From Rhizomys pruinosus (Eukaryota; Chordata; Mammalia; Rodentia; Spalacidae): a stretch of 64,000 nucleotides of DNA. This document shows positions 48,889 to 61,309 of the stretch, piece after piece (position 1 is the first letter of the stretch; each line of letters begins with the position of its first letter). The translations under genes and the position numbers were made by a program. The stretch is taken from contig VZQC01006885.1 in the NCBI GenBank assembly GCA_009823505.1, forward strand, positions 54,011-118,010. Direction: 5' to 3'. The notes beneath the pieces are model-generated. The model had not been told where the DNA came from. It made no database searches and saw only the letters and a list, made by a program, of their open reading frames with translations.

Positions 48889-49477
48889 AAATATGCACAC
48901 AGACACAGCACACACCAGCACACCAGACACAAACCCGCGTGTGCCCAGACATGAGGCATGAACGGACTTCACTTGTCCTGCAAAACATCAGCAGGATGAA
49001 GACCAAGTGAAGCCCTGCCTGACCCTTGGTGCTTTGGGCACACCCCTGTGTCCCATGGAGGCTTGGTATCACACGGGACCTTCCAAATTTCAGGTTCCAT
49101 TGTGTGATGTGGGGGGAGTTAGACGTGCACACAGCACACAGCACAACACCAGCATGTACCCAGAGCATGGCATTAATTGGCCAACAGGGTAACGGTGAGA
49201 TGGACAAGGTAGCAAACACTCCCCATCCCCCCACCCCATTCAGCCTGGAAGAGTGGTGGTGCAGAGGATCTAGCAGGCACAGTATTAATGATTATTGTCT
49301 GTGCAGCCAACGTTGAGGCACCAGAATCCAAAGAAACAAACAAACAAAGAAATTCACATGCCAAAGACACAAAGAAAAAACAACATTGCAAAAGCTCATA
49401 ATAAATCCACATTGAACTCTCTACCAACCCTACAGAAGATTCCTACAACGAGATCTCCCTAGTAGGAAGCCAAGACA
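48889..49477 (+). promoter_or_regulatory. L1-c 5' UTR
   Basis: Does not resemble the 139-bp monomers of L1-a; it is rich in CACA and GCACAC words and ends in an A-rich part before ORF1. 5' UTR replacement between L1 subfamilies is well known. Promoter activity is inferred from position only. Confidence 0.6.
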
Positions 49478-50488
49478 TGGATTTTAGAAGAACAATTGTG
49501 GACATATTCAAAGAAATTAGAGAACTAAAGGAAAAGAATGAAAAACTCAAGAAGGACCTAGAGGGAGAAAATGACGAATATTGGAAAGAAATAAAGGGAG
49601 AAGATGACAAACTCCAGAAGGAAGTGGAAATGCTGAAAAGATCCAGGCCAAAATGAAAACAAGAAAATGACCAACATGGTGCTACAAGATGAGAATGACA
49701 GGATCCAGAAAGAAGTAGGTATACTAAAGAAATTGCAGGATGAATTGAAAAAAGAAATTAAACATTCACCCAATCAACAGGAAAAGATGGAAAAAAGCCT
49801 CAGAAGCAGAATGGAAGAAGCAGAAAAAAGAATATCAGACCTGAAGGATAACATGGACCTCAGGAATGCTCAAGTAATGATTTTGAAAACTTGTGTTCCA
49901 CAAGAGTGGAACAACCAGGAAATGTGGGGCACAATGAAAAGACCAAACCTCCACATCATTGGGATAGAGGAAGGAGAAGAACCCCAAGACAACACTATTG
50001 ACCAGATCTTCAACAGGATAATAGAAGAAAATTTCCCCAAACTAAAAAAAGATAAACCCATATAAATCATACAAATACAAGAAGCACATAGAACACCAAA
50101 CAGACAAGACCAGAAAAGAAATTCCTCACACCATATAATTGTTAAAACATTGGATGCTCAAAACAAAGATAGAATACTGAAAACCACAACAGAAAAACAA
50201 CTAGTTACATATAACGGGAAACCAATCAGAATTACAGCTGACATCTCAATGCAAACTATGAAAGCTAGAAGAATGTGGACCAAAGTATTCCCAGGACTAA
50301 ATGACTTTAGATGCCAACCCAGACAACTATACCCAGCAAAAATGTCAATTATAGTTGAAGGAGAAAGAAGAATCTTTCACAACATGAACAAGATGAAAGA
50401 ATACATGTCTAAGAAACCAACACTTCAGAAAATCCTCAAAGTAATCCAAAGAACAGAGGAAAAGGAGCAACTATCCCTAAGCAATTAA
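49478..50488 (+). pseudogene. L1 ORF1 (L1-c), frameshifted and stopped
   Basis: The frame opens MDFRRTIVDIFKEIRELKEK, continues as a long charged coiled coil, is shifted near 49655 and resumes at 49667 (...LQDENDRIQKEVGILKKLQD...). The RNA-recognition part follows (NLHIIGIEEGEEPQDN), a stop occurs at about 50063, and the C-terminal domain reads on at 50150-50488 (...GKPIRITADISMQTMKARRM...). About 335 codons in all, near the usual size. The possible true start lies some codons upstream without an ATG. Confidence 0.88.
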
Positions 50489-50539
50489 AGAGAGAAAGCA
50501 ACAAATGTATAACAGAGTAAATACAAACCTAGAGGAAGA

Positions 50540-53500
50540 ATGCAAACAAAAATTAAGGTAAAAGGAAGCAACACACATATCTCAATAATAACCTTGAAAT
50601 GTAATGGTCTAAACTTCCCAATCAAAAGGCATAGACTGGGAGAATGGATTAGGAAACTAAATCCTTCTATATTCTGTCTACAAGAAACTATCTCACTCTC
50701 AAGGACAGACACCACCTTAGAGTGAAAGAATGGAAAAAAATATTCCAAGAGAATGGTATCAAGAAATAAGCTGGAGTGGGTATTCTAATATTAGACTAAA
50801 TAGATCTCAAAGTAAAATTAATCAGAAGAGACAAAGAAGGCCATTACATCCTTGTCAAAGGAACAATGAACCATGAAGACTTCACAATCCTAAATGTCTG
50901 TGCACCAAACTCTGGTGCACCTAACTTTATAAACACTACACTGCAGGACCTCAAGACACAGATTAACCCTAACACACTAATAGTGGGGGATTTCACCACC
51001 CCACTGAGCCCCTTGGATAGATCAACAGGACAAAAAATAAGCAGAGAGACATCAGAACTGAACAATAAAATACATCAAATGGACTTCACAGACATCTGCA
51101 GAATATTCCACCCAAACACCAGATAATATACTCACTACCTCACAGAATATTCTCAAAATCTACCAAATACTGGGGTACAAAAGAAACCTCAACAAATAAA
51201 AAAGAATAGAAATTATTCCATGCCTGCTATCAGAACACAGCTCAATATGAACACCAGAATAAAACCAACTAGCTACAAGAACATATGGAGACTAAACAAT
51301 ACAATACTGAATAATGAATGGGTCAGAGGAGAAATACAGAGTGAAGTAAAAGGATTCATGGAACTGAACGAAAAGGACAACACAACACAACAAAACCTGT
51401 GAGATACTTTAAAAGCATCTTGAGAAGGAAATGTATAGCCCTAAGTGCCCACATAAAAAAAGAAAAGAAAAAAGAAAGAAAGGGAACAAATAAACCATCT
51501 AACACTGCAGCTAAATCAGTTGAGAGACAACAATAAATGAACCCTATATCCAACAGACAGGAAGAAAAAACAAAAATCAGAGCAGAAATAAATGAAATAG
51601 AAACAAATAAAACAATGCATAGAATCAACGAATCCAAAACATGGTTCTTTGAAAAAATAAACAAAATAGACAGACCTCTAGCCCAGTTAACCAAAAAGAG
51701 AGAGAGCAACTCCAAATCAATAGTATTCATGATGAAAGGGGAAACATCACAACAAACAAACAAAAGATGCAGACAATTATATGGGAATACTTCAAAAACC
51801 TATACTCCACTAAATTTGAAAACCTAAGAGTAATGGATGAATATCTGAAATCCTGGGAACCAACAAAGCTTAAGCAAGAAAAGATTGACAATTTAAACAG
51901 ACCCAGAATATTTGAGGAAATTGAAGATGTAATTAAAAATCACTCAACCAAAAAGAGCCCAGGTCCAGATGTTTCACATCAGAATTCTATAAATCATTTA
52001 AAGAGATCCTGCAACCATTGCTACTTAAACTGTTTAGAAGGATACAAACAGAGGGAATTCTCCCAAACTCCTTCTATAAACCCAGCATCACTCTAATACC
52101 AAAACCAGGCAAAGTTAAAAGCAAAAAAGAAAACTATAGACCCATCTCACTAATGAACATAGATGCAAAAGTTCTCAACAAAATACTTGAAAATCACATA
52201 CAGACCCGCATCAAAAATATCATCCATCATGATCAAGTTGGATTCATACCAGAGATGCAGGGAGGGTTCAACTTTTCAACATATATAAATCAATAAATAT
52301 CAGAAAACACATAAATGGACTAAAAGAAAAAAAACACATGATCATCTCAATTGATGCAGAAAAAACCTTTGACAAGATCCAGCATCCCTTCATGTTTAAA
52401 GTCCTAGAGGGAATCAGACTGAAGGGAACCTTCCTCAACATGATCAAAACCAGATATAGCAAACCCACAGCTAACATCATCCTAAATGGAGAAAATTTTG
52501 AACCATTTCCCTTAAAGGTGGGAACCCAGCAAGACTGCTCCCTATTGCCACTCTTCTTCAACATAGTGCTTGAAACACTTGCTAGGGCAAAAAGACAAGA
52601 GAAGGTAATTAAAGGAGTACTAAATGGAAAAGAAGGTAAGCTATCCCTTTTTGTAAATGATATGATAGTTTACCAAAGAGATGCTAAAAACTCCACCAGA
52701 AAACTTCTAGAAACTATTAAGAGTTTTAGTAAAGTGGCAGGCTACAAAATTAACCTAGAAAAATCAGTAGCATTTCATTACACCAACAATAAACAAGTGG
52801 AGAAGGAATATAAGAAGACCGTCCCACTCATAATAGCCTCAAAATTAATAAAGCAACTGGGAACAAACCTAACCAAAGATACCAAGGACCTCTCCAACAA
52901 AAATTTTAAACCCCTGAAGAAGGAGATTGAAAATGAAATAAAAAAATAGAAAGAACTCCTATGCTGATGCATTAGAAAAAATTAATAGAGTAAAAATGTC
53001 CATTCTACCTAAATTAATATACAGATTCAATGCAATACCAATCAAAATCCCCATGAACTTCTTCACAGACTTGGAAAAAAAATTCTTAAGTTCATATGGA
53101 AAAACAAAAGACCCCGGATAAGTAAACAACCCTGAGTGAAATATGCAATACAGGGGGGTTGCTCTACCAGACTTCAAACTATATTATAGTGCCATAGTCA
53201 TCAAGACAGACTGGTACTGGCACAAAAACAGACCTTTTGACCAATGGAACAAAATTAAAGATCCGAACTTGAGCACATACAATTTCAGCCACCTCATGTT
53301 TGACAAAGGGAAAAAAAATCCCTCAGTGGTGGAAGGATAACATCTTCAGCAAATGGTGCTGGCAATTTGGATCACCATTTGTAGAAGAACAAAATTTAAC
53401 CCCTACCTCTCACGCTGTACAAAAATGAACTCTAAGTGTATCAAAGATCTCAGCATGAAACCCAAAACCCTGAAGGTGATAGAAGAAAAAGTTGGCAACA

Positions 53501-54006
53501 ACTTACAAGACATTGGTGTAGAAAAAGACTTTCTAAATCAGACAGCAGCTGCACAGGAAATAAGGTCAACAGTTGACAAATGGGACCTCATCAAACTCAG
53601 AAGCTTCTGTACAGCGAAAGAAACAATCAAAGAAATGAAGAGAAAACCCACAGAGTGGGAGGAAATCTTCACCAGTGACGCATCTGACAGAGCATTAATG
53701 TCAAAAATATCTAAACTACTCAAAAAACAAAGAAGTAAGAAAACAAATGACCTACTCAAAAGATGGAGTAAAGAGCTGAATAGAGACTTCACCAGTGAGG
53801 AATTAAAGATGGCTGCTGAGAAACATCTTTCAAAGTATCCAACATCATTAATCATTAAGGAAATACAAATTAAAAGCACTTTTAGATATCATCTCGCTCT
53901 GATATGACCAGCTAAGATCATGAAAACAAAAGACACCAAATGCTGGAGAGGTTGTGGGGAAAGGGGAACACTCATCTACTGCTGGTGGGAATGTAAACTT
54001 GTACAA
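50540..54006 (+). pseudogene. L1 ORF2, first copy, cut off at the duplication junction
   Basis: Endonuclease start MQTKIKVKGSNTHISIITLK and QET motif, then a frameshift at about 50720. The metal-site motif reads GDFTTPLSPLDRS, where L1 endonucleases normally have GDFN. The reverse transcriptase follows in pieces, with a one-base deletion near 51971 absent from the second copy. The catalytic motif reads FVND instead of FADD. The C-terminal frame 53353-53907 ends at the cysteine-rich motif, and the sequence stops at 'cttgtacaa' where copy two begins. Confidence 0.9.
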
Positions 54007-54011
54007 GAGCG

Positions 54012-57000
54012 AAAATCCTCAAAGTAATCCAAAGAACAGAGGAAAAGGAGCAACTATCCCTAAGCAATTAAAGAGAGAAAGCAACAAATGTATAACAGAG
54101 TAAATACAAACCTAGAGGAAGAATGCAAACAAAAATTAAGGTAAAAGGAAGCAACACACATATCTCAATAATAACCTTGAAATGTAATGGTCTAAACTTC
54201 CCAATCAAAAGGCATAGACTGGGAGAATGGATTAGGAAACTAAATCCTTCTATATTCTGTCTACAAGAAACTATCTCACTCTCAAGGACAGACACCACCT
54301 TAGAGTGAAAGAATGGAAAAAAATATTCCAAGAGAATGGTATCAAGAAATAAGCTGGAGTGGGTATTCTAATATTAGACTAAATAGATCTCAAAGTAAAA
54401 TTAATCAGAAGAGACAAAGAAGGCCATTACATCCTTGTCAAAGGAACAATGAACCATGAAGACTTCACAATCCTAAATGTCTGTGCACCAAACTCTGATG
54501 CACCTAACTTTATAAACACTACACTGCAGGACCTCAAGACACAGATTAACCCTAACACACTAATAGTGGGGGATTTCACCACCCCACTGAGCCCCTTGGA
54601 TAGATCAACAGGACAAAAAATAAGAAGAGAGACATCAGAACTGAACAATAAAATACATCAAATGGACTTCACAGACATCTGCAGAATATTCCACCCAAAC
54701 ACCAGATAATATACTCAATACCTCACAGAATATTCTCAAAATCTACCAAATACTGGGGTACAAAAGAAACCTCAACAAATAAAAAAGAATAGAAATTATT
54801 CCATGCCTGCTATCAGAACACAGCTCAATATGAACACCAGAATAAAACCAACTAGCTACAAGAACATATGGAGACTAAACAATACAATACTGAATAATGA
54901 ATGGGTCAGAGGAGAAATACAGAGTGAAGTAAAAGGATTCATGGAACTGAACGAAAAGGACAACACAACACAACAAAACCTGTGAGATACTTTAAAAGCA
55001 TCTTGAGAAGGAAATGTATAGCCCTAAGTGCCCACATAAAAAAAGAAAAGAAAAAAGAAAGAAAGGGAACAAATAAACCATCTAACACTGCAGCTAAATC
55101 AGTTGAGAGACAACAATAAATGAACCCTATATCCAACAGACAGGAAGAAAAAACAAAAATCAGAGCAGAAATAAATGAAATAGAAACAAATAAAACAATG
55201 CATAGAATCAACGAATCCAAAACATGGTTCTTTGAAAAAATAAACAAAATAGACAGACCTCTAGCCCAGTTAACCAAAAAGAGAGAGAGCAACTCCAAAT
55301 CAATAGTATTCATGATGAAAGGGGAAACATCACAACAAACAAACAAAAGATGCAGACAATTATATGGGAATACTTCAAAAACCTATACTCCACTAAATTT
55401 GAAAACCTAAGAGTAATGGATGAATATCTGAAATCCTGGGAACCAACAAAGCTTAAGCAAGAAAAGATTGACAATTTAAACAGACCCAGAATATTTGAGG
55501 AAATTGAAGATGTAATTAAAAATCACTCAACCAAAAAGAGCCCAGGTCCAGATGGTTTCACATCAGAATTCTATAAATCATTTAAAGAGATCCTGCAACC
55601 ATTGCTACTTAAACTGTTTAGAAGGATACAAACAGAGGGAATTCTCCCAAACTCCTTCTATAAACCAAGCATCACTCTAATACCAAAACCAGGCAAAGTT
55701 AAAAGCAAAAAAGAAAACTATAGACCCATCTCACTAATGAACATAGATGCAAAAGTTCTCAACAAAATACTTGAAAATCACATACAGACCCGCATCAAAA
55801 ATATCATCCATCATGATCAAGTTGGATTCATACCAGAGATGCAGGGAGGGTTCAACTTTTCAACATATATAAATCAATAAATATCAGAAAACACATAAAT
55901 GGACTAAAAGAAAAAAAAAACACATGATCATCTCAATTGATGCAGAAAAAACCTTTGACAAGATCCAGCATCCCTTCATGTTTAAAGTCCTAGAGGGAAT
56001 CAGACTGAAGGGAACCTTCCTCAACATGATCAAAACCAGATATAGCAAACCCACAGCTAACATCATCCTAAATGGAGAAAATTTTGAACCATTTCCCTTA
56101 AAGGTGGGAAGCCAGCAAGACTGCTCCCTATTGCCACTCTTCTTCAACATAGTGCTTGAAACACTTGCTAGGGCAAAAAGACAAGAGAAGGTAATTAAAG
56201 GAGTACTAAATGGAAAAGAAGGTAAGCTATCCCTTTTTGTAAATGATATGATAGTTTACCAAAGAGATGCTAAAAACTCCACCAGAAAACTTCTAGAAAC
56301 TATTAAGAGTTTTAGTAAAGTGGCAGGCTACAAAATTAACCTAGAAAAATCAGTAGCATTTCTTTACACCAACAATAAACAAGTGGAGAAGGAATATAAG
56401 AAGACCGTCCCACTCATAATAGCCTCAAAATTAATAAAGCAACTGGGAACAAACCTAACCAAAGATACCAAGGACCTCTCCAACAAAAATTTTAAACCCC
56501 TGAAGAAGGAGATTGAAAATGAAATCAAAAAATAGAAAGAACTCCTATGCTGATGCATTAGAAAAAATTAATAGAGTAAAAATGTCCATTCTACCTAAAT
56601 TAATATACAGATTCAATGCAATACCAATCAAAATCCCCATGAACTTCTTCACAGACTTGGAAAAAAAATTCTTAAGTTCATATGGAAAAACAAAAGACCC
56701 CGGATAAGTAAACAACCCTGAGTGAAATATGCAATACAGGGGGGTTGCTCTACCAGACTTCAAACTATATTATAGTGCCATAGTCATCAAGACAGACTGG
56801 TACTGGCACAAAAACAGACCTTTTGACCAATGGAACAAAATTAAAGATCCGAACTTGAGCACATACAATTTCAGCCACCTCATGTTTGACAAAGGGAAAA
56901 AATATCCCTCAGTGGTGGAAGGATAACATCTTCAGCAAATGGTGCTGGCAATTTGGATCACCATTTGTAGAAGAACAAAATTTAACCCCTACCTCTCACG

Positions 57001-57594
57001 CTGTACAAAAATGAACTCTAAGTGTATCAAAGATCTCAGCATGAAACCCAAAACCCTGAAGGTGATAGAAGAAAAAGTTGGCAACAACTTACAAGACATT
57101 GGTGTAGAAAAAGACTTTCTAAATCAGACAGCAGCTGCACAGGAAATAAGGTCAACAGTTGACAAATGGGACCTCATCAAACTCAGAAGCTTCTGTACAG
57201 CGAAAGAAACAATCAAAGAAATGAAGAGAAAACCCACAGAGTGGGAGGAAATCTTCACCAGTGACGCATCTGACAGAGCATTAATGTCAAAAATATCTAA
57301 ACTACTCAAAAAACAAAGAAGTAAGAAAACAAATGACCTACTCAAAAGATGGAGTAAAGAGCTGAATAGAGACTTCACCAGTGAGGAATTAAAGATGGCT
57401 GCTGAGAAACATCTTTCAAAGTATCCAACATCATTAATCATTAAGGAAATACAAATTAAAAGCACTTTTAGATATCATCTCGCTCTGATATGACCAGCTA
57501 AGATCATGAAAACAAAAGACACCAAATGCTGGAGAGGTTGTGGGGAAAGGGGAACACTCATCTACTGCTGGTGGGAATGTAAACTTGTACAACC
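54012..57594 (+). repeat. Second unit of the 3.58-kb tandem duplication
   Basis: Nearly identical to 50429-54006. I count about eleven single-base or homopolymer differences (for example near 50915/54498, 51045/54628, 51971/55554, 52516/56111, 52777/56363), about 0.3 percent. It shares the frameshift near 50720/54303, the GDFT change and the FVND change, so the L1 was dead before duplication. Confidence 0.93.
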
Positions 57595-57922
57595 CTTATG
57601 GAAAGCAGTGTGGAGAACACTTATAAGACTCAAAATGAGCCTACCACCTGACCCAGTCATACCACTCCTGGGTATATACTCATCCTACTACAAAGATACA
57701 TGTACATCCATGTTTATTGCAGCTCTCTTCACAATTGAGAATTGGAATCAACCCAAATACCGCTCAACAGATGAGTGGATTGCAAAAATTTGGTACATCT
57801 ACACAGTGGAGTACTATTCAGTGGTAAAGAAAGATGACAACATGAACTTTGCAGGTAAATGGATGGAGCTGGAAGCCATTATGCTAAGTGAAGTAACACA
57901 GTCCCAGAAAAACAAATGGTGA
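54123..57922 (+). pseudogene. L1 ORF2, second copy, with complete 3' end
   Basis: Endonuclease 54123-55000 (broken at about 54305). Reverse transcriptase 55350-56535, including [28 protein letters not shown] and the catalytic FVND block at about 56243, with a stop near 55880. C-terminal part 56939-57493 and 57506-57922. The cysteine motif is C-x3-C-x7-Y-x4-C; the usual histidine has become tyrosine (near 57564). Retrotransposition by its own protein is excluded. Confidence 0.9.
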
Positions 57923-58314
57923 ATGGTTTCCCTCCTTTGTGGATGCTAACACCAAATCCCCAGATGAAAGGCAAGCTGAACAACATTATTGTTATATTTC
58001 TGTTTATCTGAAAGCAACTATGTTGTTAAAATGCGAATCTCTTAACAGCTCTAGAAGCAACCCACCACTTATTTTCAGACTCTGTAATTACTGTCTATGG
58101 GTGGAGAATATATCGCCATATTTTAGAGTAATATAAAATTAATGAAGGAAAATGTGAATTCCTAAAAAAGACTAAGAGAAAGATGCAGGACAGTTATGGC
58201 AGAATGCATGATCTGGGGTGGGGTAAGGGGAAGGAAAATGCCTAAACTGAACTGAAAAATGTTGTCTGAAATACACAAAACATCAATAAAAGCATTAAAA
58301 AATATTAAAAAAAA
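57923..58314 (+). repeat. L1-c 3' UTR and A-rich tail
   Basis: Includes 'aaagatgcaggacagttatg', 'gcagaatgcatgatctgggg', a G-rich run, and 'aatacacaaaacatcaataa' plus an A-rich end. This is the segment also found at the end of P1-P4 and, in diverged form, of Q1 and Q3. Confidence 0.85.
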
Positions 58315-58981
58315 TACTGAGGGTATAAACAAGCCTGGTTATTTGTTAAGCAGGAGTTGTTTAAATATTTTGATTTCAGATAATCCAAACTGTTTATATT
58401 AAAGGTGTTTGCCAGCAAGCTACATAACCTGCATTCAATTACAGGAACACACATGTGGAAAGTGATAGAATAAGTGCATACAGAAGAACCATAAGCTTCA
58501 TTAAGGAGGCCATTGAGTCGTCATAAATCCCATAAAATGGCTAACTGGCCCAAAATTGGAATTCTGGCCCTGCCATGTCTTGTCAACCACAGGTCACTCC
58601 CCGGACTGAGGAGCTACCTGTGTCATGGACTTGAGATACTGCCCTGCTCAGCCCAAGGAATCAAAATAAAGCTTTCAAATTAGCCGAGAAAACTAGGGCT
58701 TGGCATCTGCCACATTCTAGCCAGTCTTGGGTATAAAATCTTCCATATTTATTCATTAGGTTGCATTAACTTAGCTTATTTCTTAAATTTCACAGTTTTG
58801 TTTTACACTGAGTTATGATGCTAAAGCAATTACTATTGCAAAAAAGAACTGTTGGCTGAAAATCTCAACTTTTGGTACCTGGCTTTATGTCACCTGCACA
58901 AGACATACATCTTTCTATTTAAAATACGTATGTGTTATGTTAGCTAACATAAAGTGTGTTGGTAATTATAATTTCATTCAG
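58315..58981. other. Unassigned stretch, possibly an LTR remnant at 58500-58740
   Basis: An AATAAA at about 58667 follows a C-rich part; no borders found. Confidence 0.3.
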
Positions 58982-59123
58982 GCTTAGTTAATCAAGAGAA
59001 AAGGTCAAAAATTAACATAAATGAACAGAAACATTTTACCCCTGATATTATCCAAGGGAAATACGTTTCTGCAATCAAAGAGGAATATGAATCTGTATTG
59101 TTAATTAGCCCTTCATCTCACAG
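58982..59123 (+). other. Candidate internal coding exon (plus strand)
   Basis: Preceded by 'ataatttcattcag' (3' splice-site-like) and followed by a consensus 5' splice site, CAG|GTAAGT (59121-59129). One of the three frames is open throughout 46 codons, with parts reading NQEKRSKININEQKHFTPD and IIQGKYVSAIKEEYESVLL. The exon would be 142 bp. I do not recognise the protein. In AT-rich DNA a frame this long can arise by chance, so this remains a candidate. Confidence 0.3.
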
Positions 59124-59517
59124 GTAAGTTCAAAGTTGTTTATTTTGCAAGCAAAAAGTTAGTAAATAGCTAAAAATACAAGACACTTCAAGAAATGACA
59201 CATATTCAGAAGTTTCTCTATTATTTAAAATTCATATTTTAATTCAATTAATCTAATTTGCAAAATACCTAAATGTTAAATAAGGTTTTGCTCCCATTTA
59301 AGTCACTTTCAGTTTACAAATATGTTCTATAGACTTTCTTCTAATAAAAAACTGCACATAATTCAACCATTAAGTATTGGCTTTCTAAACTCTGTAAATA
59401 CTCATTTTTTATTGATATACATATCACACTGAGAGCTGAGCACTGCCTTATCCAATATGGAATGATGATTCTGAATGAAGAAGTAGTTTCCTTCAACATT
59501 TGTTTTCTTAGACTAGT
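59124..59517. other. AT-rich stretch, no feature seen
   Basis: Would be intron if the exon at 58982-59123 is real. Confidence 0.3.
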
Positions 59518-59532
59518 TAAACAACACTTTTA

Positions 59533-59748
59533 AAAATTATTACTTTTTATGTGTATGAATGTACTGTCTGCATGTAGGTTGGTGCACCCGTGTCGTGCAA
59601 TGCTGCAGAGGTCAGAAGAGGGTGTTGGATTCCCCTGGAACTGGAGTTAAAGATGGTTGTTATCTGCCATTTGAGTGCTGGGAATTGAACCCGGGTCCTC
59701 TGCAAGAGCAGTTGGTGCTCTTAACCACTGAGCCATCTCTTCAGCCCC
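59533..59748 (-). mobile_element. B2 SINE of the young local type
   Basis: Minus strand with perfect 15-bp duplication, taaacaacactttta, at 59518-59532 and 59749-59763. Shares 'gcacccgtgtcgtgcaatgc' with other local B2 copies; the B box is nearly intact in reverse ('gaattgaacccgggtcc'). Confidence 0.92.
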
Positions 59749-60045
59749 TAAACAACACTTTTATAGGTATTGAAAACTTGCAGAAGACAGCCAGACTAAG
59801 AATCACTATCCATGCTAAAATGCATGTAGGCCACCTCAACCTAAAATTAGAAGTCATGAATGAAACAACAAATTTGAGTCTGACATTATTGATGGTGAGT
59901 CCATCATCTACTAAGAACAACATTTTTAACGAATGGAAAATATGACTAAATGCAAAAGAGAAGAGCTACAACTTGAGTCAGTTTGTTAATAAAGGGAAAT
60001 AGAGCAATTAGTGAAAGGAAAGTCTCTTGGAATGTGAAGTAGTAC

Positions 60046-60162
60046 CTTTGCCATCATTCTGGAAGACAGCGTCCAGGAGAGCTGCAGAACCGATACTCTG
60101 GGAGTTGTACTGAGTGTTGGGCACCTCAGAGTAGGATTCAATCTGACAGTCACTGGATGTGT
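60046..60162 (-). other. Candidate internal coding exon (minus strand)
   Basis: On the minus strand a pyrimidine-rich tract ends 'cttccttgcctggag' and a 117-bp block follows, ending 'gatggcaaag' before 'gtacta' (5' splice-site-like). The length is a multiple of three, and one frame is open through it and beyond (60008-60232), with parts reading TSSDCQIESYSEVPNTQYNS and QSIGSAALLDAVFQNDGK. The stretch is outside all repeats and less AT-rich than its surroundings. The protein is not recognised. Confidence 0.35.
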
Positions 60163-60614
60163 CTCCAGGCAAGGAAGCATGATGCAGCAGAAATAAATTT
60201 TTATGGTAAAAGTTACACTCAGTCCTGGACACCGGCAGAGTGTTTCCTGCATATGGTTTTCACAAAATGTCTAAAACTAGAGGGCTAGGTAGGCATTTCT
60301 AATTTCCTTAGAATACTTGTATGATAGAACTGTTAAATCATACAACAGATTATAGACAGAACAGTTAATGAGGTTTCAACACCTGTACACTACCTCTTTC
60401 ATAAGCCCTAAAGTTTATCAACTGAACATTGTTTTGTATTTTTTATTATTTTTGTGCTAGAATTCAAGGAAATGGGTTTGCTTAATTACAACATATTCAT
60501 ACAAACATATCATTGTACCACACTTGTATTCGTTACCCAGACCTTCCCCATCCTCCTCCTCCTCCTCATTGGTCCTCCTCCTGTTTCCATGTAGTCTCAA
60601 CCCATCTGTTTTCT
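60163..60614. other. Non-repetitive stretch
   Basis: Nothing further recognised; a (CTC)n-like cluster lies at 60550-60575. Confidence 0.35.
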
Positions 60615-60768
60615 TTATATATACACAATGTATATATATTATATACACACACACACGCACACACACACANATATATACACAATGTATATATATTATACAC
60701 ACACACACACGCACACACACACACACACATATATATATGTGTGTGTGTGTGTGTGCGTGTGTGTGTAG
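60615..60768. repeat. TA/CA/TG microsatellite cluster with inverted symmetry
   Basis: A ~55-bp unit of 'acacaatgtatatatatta' plus a CA run with one CGCA occurs twice, separated at an unresolved base (60670). The second CA run, (TA)n and a TG run with a matching TGCG form an inverted repeat at about 60700-60765 that could fold into a hairpin. Confidence 0.85.
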
Positions 60769-61309
60769 TCATTCTATATGTGACAGATAATACGTGAACA
60801 GTTTTATCTATTTTAACAAAATCATGTGTCTTTCATAAACAATGCATTGTTTTAAAATATGTACACAATGTGAAATCACTATTGAGCTAATTAAAACAAG
60901 CTTTCACATACTTATTTTAGTAGTAAGAACACAAAATCTACTGTCATAAATTTTAAGAATACAATACACTGTTATTAATTATAGTTACATAACAGATCTC
61001 AAATTCACTCCTCTTAACTGAAATTTTGTTTCCTTTAATCATCTTCCAACTTCACCCCAGTAGTTCCCATTATACAGTTGAGCCTGTAACACTGCCTGCT
61101 TTAAAGTCCAGATATGAGTGAGATCACCTGATAATTTTCTTTCTCTGTATGTCTTATTTTGCTTATTGTGATAATCTCTGGTTCTGTCAAAATTACTGCA
61201 AATGACAAGGTTTCCTTCTGTTTTAAGGCGAAATTATTTTCCACTGTTTGTATATACCACAGTTTCTTTACCCATGCATTGACAGAAAATTAGGTTGATT
61301 CCTTTACTT

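Larger units (their letters stand above)
48889..58314 (+). mobile_element. Younger L1 (copy L1-c) with internal 3.58-kb tandem duplication
   Basis: 5' UTR (to 49477), ORF1, ORF2 and 3' UTR on the plus strand. The segment 50429-54006 is repeated at 54012-57594 (offset 3583, later 3586), joined by the five bases gagcg. Possible duplications at the ends, 'actgaaggt' near 48883 and 'actgagggt' near 58316, are imperfect. Without the duplication it would be about 5.8 kb, a normal full-length size. Confidence 0.9.

Noticed and set aside
51356..51763. 135-residue minus-strand hydrophobic frame, repeated at 54939-55346
   Set aside because: Antisense shadow of L1 ORF2 in both duplicated units; no independent support.
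54012..58314. Independent second L1 insertion next to the first
   Set aside because: The second unit starts in mid-ORF1 exactly where the first unit's repeat begins, with no A-tail or target-site duplication between them, so tandem duplication (real or assembly-made) explains it better.
60457..60797. Open frames of about 90 residues in both directions
   Set aside because: They translate CA/TA/TG microsatellites into alternating residues and have no coding value.
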